A stretch of DNA of 6,561 nucleotides, from contig CALZAG010000092.1 of assembly GCA_945613045.1 (NCBI GenBank), positions 1-6,561 on the forward strand, read 5' to 3'. This stretch comes from an uncultured Clostridia bacterium. Its GTDB lineage: Bacteria > Bacillota > Clostridia > Oscillospirales > Oscillospiraceae. This document shows, in pieces, positions 1 to 4,646 of this stretch. The translations under genes and the position numbers were made by a program. Under the pieces are notes generated by a model, which saw only the letters and a program-made list of their open reading frames with translations, had not been told where the DNA came from and did not search any database. Every line of letters begins with the position of its first letter. Position 1 is the stretch's first letter.

Positions 1-1
1 C

Positions 2-565
2 GCCGAGGATATCGAGTATATCTTCAGCCGCGACAGTGTGACGGTGGCGGGCTACCTCATGCGCGCGGACGTTGAGCCCATGACGAAGCTGCCCACCGCT
101 CCGGTGCTGGACGATTACACGATCGGCGATACCTGCTGGGAATACCTTGACAAAATACGAGAAAAATGCGATGCTAACGGAGCAACGCTGATACTGATAA
201 AATCGCCCAGCCTCTGGCCGCACTGGTACGACGAGTGGGACGCGCAGATAAGCTCTTACGCCGAAAAACACGGCCTTGACTACATCAATTTCCTGCCTCT
301 TGCCGAGGATATCGGCCTTGATATGCAGACGGATACCTATGACGGCGGCCTGCACCTGAACGTCTACGGCGCCGAGAAGCTGTCGGCGTATTTCGCGCAG
401 ATACTGAGCGAGAGCTACGGCGTTCCCGACCGCAGGGGCGATGAGGCTATCGCCGCCGACTGGGCGGGAAAATGCGAAGCATACTATGAGCTTTTGGCTG
501 CCCAGAAAGCGGAGCTTTCGGAATACGGCTATCTTAAAAGCTGGACATTAGGAGACGAACAATGA
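2..565 (+). CDS. SGNH/DHHW-type hydrolase or acyltransferase, C-terminal part (5' end outside window)
   Basis: The reading frame is open from the left edge, so this is the 3' part of a longer gene and the internal GTG or ATG codons are not its start. About 187 codons remain. They contain an alpha/beta segment ending in a strand (ATLILIKSPS), a WDEWDAQ-like stretch, a second strand (GLDYINFLPL), and then DTYDGGLHLNVYGAEKLS. There the Asp (341-343) and His (353-355) sit where the C-terminal Asp-x-x-His half of an SGNH/GDSL catalytic triad is expected. The Ser/GDS end lies outside the window. Relatives of this DltD/AlgJ/DHHW-like type are membrane-anchored enzymes that add or remove acyl groups on cell-envelope polymers, often beside an MBOAT acyltransferase. 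That such a partner lies upstream is inference. The stop overlaps the start of the lipoprotein gene (ATGA), so the two are translationally coupled. The fold is fairly sure; the substrate is unknown. Confidence 0.72.
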   Translation, partial: AEDIEYIFSRDSVTVAGYLMRADVEPMTKLPTAPVLDDYTIGDTCWEYLDKIREKCDANGATLILIKSPSLWPHWYDEWDAQISSYAEKHGLDYINFLPLAEDIGLDMQTDTYDGGLHLNVYGAEKLSAYFAQILSESYGVPDRRGDEAIAADWAGKCEAYYELLAAQKAELSEYGYLKSWTLGDEQ

Positions 566-1116
566 AGAAGATAACTGCGCTTGTGCTTGCAATGCTCATG
601 ACCCTTGCGCTGTGCGCCTGCGGCGGCGAGACACCGGGAACGGAGACCGGCGGCGAAACGGGCTATACCCCCGATTACGGCGAGCTGTATTTTGCCTCGG
701 GCGAGGTGAAATTCGGTATCATGGATCCAGCGCAGGAGGTGCTGGACGCTCTCGGCGAGCCGCAGGGCACCTTCGAGTCGGACAGCTGCGCCTATCAGGG
801 CAAGGATATGTTCTATTACTACGACGGCTTTGAGGTCATGGTAAACGACGTTGACGGCACCCTGCGCATCACCGGCATTACCCTCGCCGACGACACCGTT
901 TCAAACCCGCAGGGCGTAAAGATAGGCATGGATATGTCCGAGGCACTCAGCCTGATGGGCGATCCCGACTATCCCGAGTCGATCACGGTCACGCACAACG
1001 GCGGCGTGTATAAGCTCGTTTCCGGCTCGACCATGCTCCGGCTCAAGGCGGGCGACGACGGCACGCTTGCCGCCGCAGAATACTGCGTGGCTGCAAATCA
1101 GACGGATGAGGGGTGA
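562..1116 (+). CDS. Putative lipoprotein with duplicated domain
   Basis: The 184-residue product begins with MKKI and a hydrophobic stretch (residues 5-17) ending in L-C-A-C, a type II signal peptide lipobox with Cys20 as the likely lipidated residue. A Gly/Thr/Glu-rich linker (21-35) follows, so the mature protein should sit on the outer face of the membrane. The rest reads as two copies of one unit. VKFG at 49-52, then LGEP at 64-67, an aromatic strand and DGTL at 98-101 matches VKIG at 119-122, then MGDP at 132-135, an aromatic strand and DGTL at 166-169. The VKxG...(L/M)GxP pattern resembles the small alpha/beta modules of BLIP/OmlA-like proteins, but I do not recognise a named family. 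The start is set by GGAG at 551-554, seven bases before ATG. It overlaps the upstream stop and is followed after 3 nt by the Sel1 gene. Function unknown; an envelope binding or accessory role is inference. Confidence 0.8.
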   Translation: MKKITALVLAMLMTLALCACGGETPGTETGGETGYTPDYGELYFASGEVKFGIMDPAQEVLDALGEPQGTFESDSCAYQGKDMFYYYDGFEVMVNDVDGTLRITGITLADDTVSNPQGVKIGMDMSEALSLMGDPDYPESITVTHNGGVYKLVSGSTMLRLKAGDDGTLAAAEYCVAANQTDEG

Positions 1117-1119
1117 AGC

Positions 1120-2094
1120 ATGAGCAAATATGTACCTATGACCGCGGAAGCGGCCTTCGCCGATATCGAGGCGATAATGGGCTCGGATAAAAGCGAGCTT
1201 GAAAAGACGAAAATTCTGTGTGATAAGGGCACCGCCTGCTACGACAACGAGGACGATATCCCCGCCGCCGCGTACTATGACGAAGCGCTGGCACTTGGCG
1301 TGCTGACGGACGAGAACCTTAATGAGATACAGTTTCGCTGCGGCGTGAGCTATGCCGGACATGACGGCAGGAAATCCTTTGAGATGCTCAAAAAGGCCGC
1401 CGAGGGCGGCCATGTCAAGGCTATGATGAACCTCGCCGTGTGCTACCGCAAGGGCACAGGCACGGCGAAAAACGAGAAGGAATGCTTCGCTTGGGCAAAA
1501 AAAGCCGCCGAAAACGGCGACACGGAGGCAATGTACATCTGCGCCCTGTGCCTTGAGGAGGGCGTCGGTACGTCCAAGGACTTAACCGCAGCCTTCGCGC
1601 TCATGAAGCGCGCGGCCGAGGCCGGCGTCGTTGACGCGATGTACAAGACCGCCCTCAACCACGACAGGGGCAACGGTACCTTCCCCAACCCGAAGGAGGC
1701 CTTCGAGTGGTTCAAAAGCGCCGCTGAAATGGGGCATCCCGACGCCATGCACGACCTTGCCGCGTGCTACGCAAACGGCGAGGGTACTGTCGCCGATCCC
1801 GCCGAGGCCTTCCGCTGGATGAAGCTTTCGGCGGATAACGGAAATGTGGACGCGATGCGCGTCGCCGGCGGCTGCTACTATAACGGCTTCGGCATTAAGG
1901 AAAATCCGAAAAAGGCGTTTGCGCTGTTCAAAAAAGCCGCCGAGTGCGGCGACGTCGACTCGATGCGCCTTGTCGCCGACTGCTATGCCATCGGCAGCGG
2001 CACGAAGGCCGACCGCGTCGAGGCGGAAAAATGGTACCGCAGAGCCGCCGAAAACGGCGATATGGACTCCCGAGAAATGCTTGACGAGATATAA
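1120..2094 (+). CDS. Sel1-like repeat (SLR) protein, soluble
   Basis: The 324-residue product has no signal peptide or membrane segment, so it should be cytosolic. Residues 1-98 form an alpha-helical N-terminal part ending in a half-repeat (FEMLKKAAEGGH). Residues 99-314 are six consecutive Sel1-like repeats of exactly 36 residues each with no insertions. Their pattern is (V/P)DAM..LA.CY..G.GT......AF.W.KKAAE.G, and a 10-residue tail follows. SLR proteins are TPR-like solenoids that act as protein-protein scaffolds, often in envelope biogenesis or signalling; no enzyme motif is present. GAGGGG at 1108-1113 lies six bases before ATG, and only 3 nt separate it from the lipoprotein stop, so it belongs to the same operon. 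It is the last gene, ending just before the palindromic terminator. The SLR assignment is strong; the partner is unknown, though a link to the upstream envelope genes is a fair inference. Confidence 0.9.
   Translation: MSKYVPMTAEAAFADIEAIMGSDKSELEKTKILCDKGTACYDNEDDIPAAAYYDEALALGVLTDENLNEIQFRCGVSYAGHDGRKSFEMLKKAAEGGHVKAMMNLAVCYRKGTGTAKNEKECFAWAKKAAENGDTEAMYICALCLEEGVGTSKDLTAAFALMKRAAEAGVVDAMYKTALNHDRGNGTFPNPKEAFEWFKSAAEMGHPDAMHDLAACYANGEGTVADPAEAFRWMKLSADNGNVDAMRVAGGCYYNGFGIKENPKKAFALFKKAAECGDVDSMRLVADCYAIGSGTKADRVEAEKWYRRAAENGDMDSREMLDEI
1414..2061 (+). repeat. Six in-frame 108-bp units encoding Sel1-like repeats
   Basis: Six back-to-back units of exactly 108 bp encode the 36-residue repeats of the Sel1 protein. 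They are conserved as protein (DAM, CY, G.GT, AF, AAE.G) but clearly diverged as DNA, so they look like an old duplication kept by selection rather than a recent tandem expansion. Confidence 0.85.
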
Positions 2095-2098
2095 TAAT

Positions 2099-2143
2099 GT
2101 GAGATAAACCGTCCGTGCCATAGGCCCGGACGGTTTATCTCAC
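2099..2143. terminator. Bidirectional terminator between convergent genes
   Basis: Arms 2099-2115 and 2127-2143 are perfectly complementary over 17 bp. The 11-nt loop can itself pair (GCC 2117-2119 with GGC 2123-2125), so the whole 45 bp is a palindrome with one mismatch. The GC core (CCGTCCG/CGGACGG) is flanked by AAA/TTT-rich arms, the usual form of a terminator read from both sides. No separate long T tract follows on either strand. It lies 5 nt after the Sel1 stop, and its right arm overlaps the stop codon of the convergent small gene. Confidence 0.8.
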
Positions 2144-2316
2144 CAGTAGCCCGAAATTCCGTCGGGGGCGAGGGGCTTTTCGCGATCGGGATCTTTCTCC
2201 CGCTCTCTGCCGCGGAAATCGCGCGGCGCGACGGTCTCCCAGTGCGGCAGATCGCCGTGCTTCTCATAATACGTCAGATCGTTTTGATCCTGAGCAGTCT
2301 TTTTCTTTTTGGACAT
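2140..2316 (-). CDS. Small charged hypothetical protein (58 aa) downstream of spoVAC
   Basis: This short frame has ATG at 2316-2314 and TGA at 2142-2140. The support is a very strong ribosome binding site (GGGGAGG read on the - strand, 2324-2330) seven bases before ATG, only 19 nt after the spoVAC stop, plus a terminator at its 3' end. The product starts MSKKKKTAQDQND and has no hydrophobic segment. By my count 24 of 58 residues are charged (7 K, 5 R, 7 D, 5 E), with two aromatic patches (LTYYEKH, LPHWE) and a C-terminus GISGYW. It is therefore a soluble, probably largely disordered protein. I do not recognise a family. Co-transcription with spoVAC suggests, but does not prove, a role in sporulation. 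That it is a real gene is likely from the ribosome binding site and spacing. Confidence 0.72.
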   Translation of the reverse strand: MSKKKKTAQDQNDLTYYEKHGDLPHWETVAPRDFRGREREKDPDREKPLAPDGISGYW

Positions 2317-2335
2317 AAATATACCTCCCCTAAGC

Positions 2336-2779
2336 TTACCCCGCGCCGAACAGCAGCAGTATCAGACCGTAGACAACGCTGGCCCCGACGCCGTACACTA
2401 TGACGGGCCCCGCGATGATGAACATTTTCGCGGCGGTGCCGGTGACGAGGCCCTCGGTCTTGAACTCGAGAGCGGGGGCGACAACGGAGTTTGCAAAGCC
2501 CGTGATGGGCACGAGAGTGCCGCCTCCGGCGAATTTTGCGAGCCGGTCGTATATCCCCAGCCCCGTAAGCGCGGCGCCCAGCAACACCATCGTCACGCTT
2601 GTGGCGCTGCCCGCGTCGAGCTTATTAAGGCCCGCCCGCATATACAGATCCATTATGAGCTGGCCTGCGCAGCATATGAGCCCGCCCACGATAAAGGCCT
2701 TCAGCATATTCGAGCCGAGGCGCGAGCGGGGCTGATGGGAGTCGGAATAATCCTTGTATTCTTCGTTTGTCATTTTCAT
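2336..2779 (-). CDS. spoVAC: Stage V sporulation protein AC (SpoVAC)
   Basis: The 147-residue product matches the SpoVAC/SpoVAEb family in length and motifs. A hydrophilic N-terminus (1-24, with QP near 16-17) is followed by a membrane segment AFIVGGLICCAGQ (28-40), then VLLGAALTGLGIYDRL (65-80), FAGGGTLVPITGFANS (83-98), ALEFKTEGL (103-111) and a last segment KMFIIAGPVIVYGVG (118-132) running to about 144. The longer N-terminus and the ALE.K.EG...KMF..AGPVIV pattern point to SpoVAC rather than the shorter SpoVAE. SpoVA proteins form the spore inner-membrane channel that takes up dipicolinic acid during sporulation and releases it at germination; SpoVAC is a mechanosensitive-channel-like subunit. 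ATG at 2779 is preceded by GGAG (2791-2788) at eight bases; the ATG two codons in is too far from it. The usual neighbours spoVAD and spoVAE are absent. Expression in the forespore under sigma-G is expected from the family, but I found no clear sigma-G site. Confidence 0.93.
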   Translation of the reverse strand: MKMTNEEYKDYSDSHQPRSRLGSNMLKAFIVGGLICCAGQLIMDLYMRAGLNKLDAGSATSVTMVLLGAALTGLGIYDRLAKFAGGGTLVPITGFANSVVAPALEFKTEGLVTGTAAKMFIIAGPVIVYGVGASVVYGLILLLFGAG

Positions 2780-2791
2780 AAGCAGATCTCC

Positions 2792-2832
2792 AAAAAAAGC
2801 TAAGAGTATCGAAAACGATACCCTTAGCTTTT
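2792..2832 (-). terminator. Rho-independent terminator of the 2854-3252 gene
   Basis: Read on the - strand, arms 2832-2816 and 2811-2795 pair over 17 bp around a 4-nt loop (UUUU). The single odd pair is a G-U on this strand (2822/2805) but an A-C mismatch on the other, so the hairpin is built for - strand transcription. A run of seven T (2798-2792) follows. It lies 22 nt after the stop of the upstream gene and directly touches the spoVAC ribosome binding site at 2791-2788. Confidence 0.88.
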
Positions 2833-2853
2833 CCGTTTTGCCTGAAGTTATGC

Positions 2854-3252
2854 TTATAAATCGACGGTCAGATTGGCGACGCCGTTTTTTTCAAACTCGG
2901 CCATGTATTCGTCCATTCTTGCCGTCAGCGCGCCGAAGTCGTCGATATCCTCGCCCAGATCGCGGCGGGACAGCTCCTCGGCGAGGATGTCGAAGAACAC
3001 CGCGTCCTCGTAATCGGCGATGGCCTCGTGGATGCCCCCGTCCTCATAGGCCTTGGAGGGGAAAACATGACCGTGCCAGACCTGTATGAGCGAGCGCATA
3101 CCGTTCTTCGCGCAGAGGGAAAACAGCTTCTCCTGCACGATGTCGTAGTCCTCAAAGCGGTCTGCGGCTCTGGTGGAGTTGAGTATCCAGTTGCCGATGT
3201 ATACCATGTCCAGCAGTCTGCGGAATTCCTTGTCTGTCAGATCTATATTCAA
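2854..3252 (-). CDS. Hypothetical acidic protein of about 132 aa
   Basis: I do not recognise this protein. It has no signal peptide or membrane segment and is acidic and mostly helical. Visible stretches are an N-terminal MNIDLTDKEFRRLLDMVYIG, then NWILNSTRAADRFEDYD, VWHGHVFPSKAYEDGGIHEA, an Asp/Glu-rich part (DILAEELSRRDLGEDIDD), and a C-terminal helix with a short strand (VANLTVDL). The frame could open at TTG 3258, but GGAGG (3264-3260) ends only one base before that codon. The TTG at 3252 lies seven bases from GGAGG and is preferred, giving 132 residues. No ATG is available nearby, so a TTG start is needed either way. It has its own promoter (3289-3317) and terminator (2792-2832) and is therefore a single-gene unit divergent from murI. 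A soluble cytoplasmic role is all that can be inferred. Confidence 0.78.
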   Translation of the reverse strand: MNIDLTDKEFRRLLDMVYIGNWILNSTRAADRFEDYDIVQEKLFSLCAKNGMRSLIQVWHGHVFPSKAYEDGGIHEAIADYEDAVFFDILAEELSRRDLGEDIDDFGALTARMDEYMAEFEKNGVANLTVDL

Positions 3253-3288
3253 AACCAAGCCTCCAATCCGGGAAAATCTCTTCTTTTT

Positions 3289-3317
3289 ATTATATCAGAC
3301 TGCGCGTCCACATTCCA
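3289..3317 (-). promoter_or_regulatory. Sigma-A-like extended -10 promoter for the 2854-3252 gene
   Basis: On the - strand a perfect TATAAT (3294-3289) is preceded by TGA, giving the extended -10 TGnTATAAT. The -35 position 17 bases upstream reads TGGAAT (3317-3312), a poor match, as is common with extended -10 promoters. It lies 24 bases upstream of the GGAGG at 3264-3260. Confidence 0.72.
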
Positions 3318-3330
3318 CTCTAAATTTTTC

Positions 3331-3359
3331 TTGTATTTTTGGGAGTTATAGCATATTAT
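3331..3359 (+). promoter_or_regulatory. Sigma-A-like promoter of the murI-DUF1934-argS operon
   Basis: TTGTAT (3331-3336), a 17-base spacer and TATTAT (3354-3359) form a good vegetative promoter in the AT-rich divergent gap. Transcription would start near 3366, leaving a leader of roughly 38 nt before the murI ATG. No operator, riboswitch or T-box fold was seen; the leader is too short for a T-box. Confidence 0.72.
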
Positions 3360-3403
3360 ATTAAAGTTAAGCCATCCAATGCTTGGTTTGGAGTAGTATT
3401 TAT

Positions 3404-4213
3404 ATGGACAACAGACCCATCGGCATATTCGACTCGGGGCTCGGCGGGCTGACCGCCGTGCGCGTTCTGAGAAGGCTCATGCCAAATGAAAATATAATAT
3501 ACTTTGCCGACACCGGACGTATGCCCTACGGCGGCAGATCAAGAGCGCAGATACGGCAGATAGCCGTCCAGAACATCGCCTTTGCCGAGAAAAACGGCGT
3601 CAAGGCTATCCTCGCCGCCTGCGGCACGATATCCAGCAACGCGCCGGATATTCTGGCAGCCAACAGCATAAAGACCGTGGGCGTCCTCACACCGGGCGCA
3701 AGGGAGCTTGCCGGAACGGGTCTTAAAAGGCTCGGAGTGATCGCAACGCAATGCAGTGTTGAAAGCGGCGCTTTTCAGAGGGAGCTTCTCCGGCTGCGGC
3801 CGGAGGCCGAGATCACGGCTCTTGCCTGTCCGGAATTCGTCCCGATGATAGAGCGCGGACGGTACAGGGCAAGCGACGCCGAGGTGCGGAAAACCGTCGC
3901 GGAAAGCCTCAGACCGCTGAAGGAGGCGGGAGTTGAGGCGCTGCTGTTAGGCTGCACCCACTATGGTCTCATCGCGGAGGCGATAAGCGATTATCTGGGT
4001 GAGGACGTCGCGCTCATCGGAGCGGCCGACGCTTCCGCGCGCGTGCTCAAGGCGTATATCGAGGCGGAGGGTATGCAGGCCGACGGCGGCGACGAGCAGT
4101 ATTACACCAGCGGCAGCGTGGAGGATTTCACTGCCCTCGCGCCGATAATGCTGGGCTACGGGCTCAGGAACGAAGTGCGGTATGTCGAGCCCTTCCCACT
4201 GGAGGAGATATGA
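3404..4213 (+). CDS. murI: Glutamate racemase
   Basis: This cytosolic enzyme interconverts L- and D-glutamate and supplies D-Glu for MurD in peptidoglycan synthesis. The 269-residue length fits the family. Visible motifs are IGIFDSGLGGL (6-16, with Asp10 and Ser11), YFADTGRMPYGGRS (33-46), the first catalytic-cysteine loop AACGTISS (Cys73), GVIATQCSVESGAF (111-124), ACPEFVPMIERG (Glu150) and the second catalytic-cysteine motif GCTHYG (Cys184, His186). Two positions differ from the usual family: the Asn of the CNT motif is Gly74, and the Pro after GCTHY is Gly188. The ATG at 3404 is chosen over an upstream in-frame TTG (3383) because GGAG at 3390-3393 lies ten bases before it and the family typically begins a few residues before IGIFDSG. 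It is the first gene of the operon and overlaps the next one by one base. An aspartate or other amino-acid racemase of the same fold is a less likely alternative. Confidence 0.93.
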   Translation: MDNRPIGIFDSGLGGLTAVRVLRRLMPNENIIYFADTGRMPYGGRSRAQIRQIAVQNIAFAEKNGVKAILAACGTISSNAPDILAANSIKTVGVLTPGARELAGTGLKRLGVIATQCSVESGAFQRELLRLRPEAEITALACPEFVPMIERGRYRASDAEVRKTVAESLRPLKEAGVEALLLGCTHYGLIAEAISDYLGEDVALIGAADASARVLKAYIEAEGMQADGGDEQYYTSGSVEDFTALAPIMLGYGLRNEVRYVEPFPLEEI

Positions 4214-4632
4214 TGAACGCAGTTATAACAATAACGGGTATGCAGGGTGTGACTCAGCCCGACGCGGATACCGTTGAGCTTGTCACCGACGGCATTTACT
4301 GCCGGACGGAGGAGGGCTATCAGATACGCTATCTTGAAAGCGAGATAACGGGGCTTATGGGTACCGCCACCACGGTGGATATTAATCCGAATGAGATCGT
4401 TGTCGAGCGCAAGGGTGTGCTCAACTCAAAAATGGTTTTCAGAACGGGAGAAAAGAGCAGCTTTCTCTATGATACCCAGTTCGGCGCCGCCACACTCGGA
4501 GTTGACACGAGGAAAATCAATGCAGTCTTTGACGATAACGGCGGCGAGCTGAGCATCGACTATGTCGTCAACATGGAGCACGCTGTCGTAAGCAGAAATA
4601 AACTTAACATGAGCGTAAGGCTCAGGAGCTGA
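4213..4632 (+). CDS. DUF1934 (YwiB-like) beta-barrel protein
   Basis: The 139-residue product is almost all beta strand with no signal peptide. Its pattern (VITITGMQ, DGIYCRTEEGYQIRYLESE, GTATTVDINPNEIVVERKG, SKMVFRTGEKSSFLYDTQFG, LSIDYVVNMEHAVVSRNKLNMSV) is that of DUF1934, the family of B. subtilis YwiB, which has a small calycin/lipocalin-like barrel and no established function. YwiB is likewise encoded directly upstream of argS, so the context supports the call. Two adjacent ATG codons are possible (4210 and 4213). GGAGG at 4201-4205 is seven bases from 4213 and only four from 4210, so 4213 is preferred. Its ATG shares the A of the murI stop (TGATG), pointing to coupled translation. It is separated from argS by 14 nt. 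Confidence 0.87.
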   Translation: MNAVITITGMQGVTQPDADTVELVTDGIYCRTEEGYQIRYLESEITGLMGTATTVDINPNEIVVERKGVLNSKMVFRTGEKSSFLYDTQFGAATLGVDTRKINAVFDDNGGELSIDYVVNMEHAVVSRNKLNMSVRLRS

Positions 4633-4646
4633 GAGGAACTTAAGAT

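Noticed and set aside
1414..2061. Possible CRISPR or recent tandem DNA repeat
   Set aside because: The 108-bp period is coding, in frame, diverged as DNA, and explained by Sel1 repeats.
901..2121. - strand open frames opposite the lipoprotein and Sel1 genes
   Set aside because: The + strand frames have lipobox, Sel1 repeats and ribosome binding sites; the reverse frames have none and cross the terminator.
2309..2803. + strand open frame opposite spoVAC
   Set aside because: It mirrors spoVAC, whose - strand translation carries all family motifs; the product has no recognisable domain.
2838..2880. Sigma-G/F promoter for spoVAC around GCATAACTT
   Set aside because: The -10 matches only partly and no acceptable -35 lies 15-16 bases upstream; noted under the terminator finding, not annotated.
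3383..3403. Seven-codon N-terminal extension of murI from TTG 3383
   Set aside because: It overlaps the ribosome binding site at 3390-3393 and precedes the typical MurI N-terminus.
3360..3403. Leader regulator such as a T-box before the operon containing argS
   Set aside because: The leader is only about 38 nt and shows no T-box motif or antiterminator.
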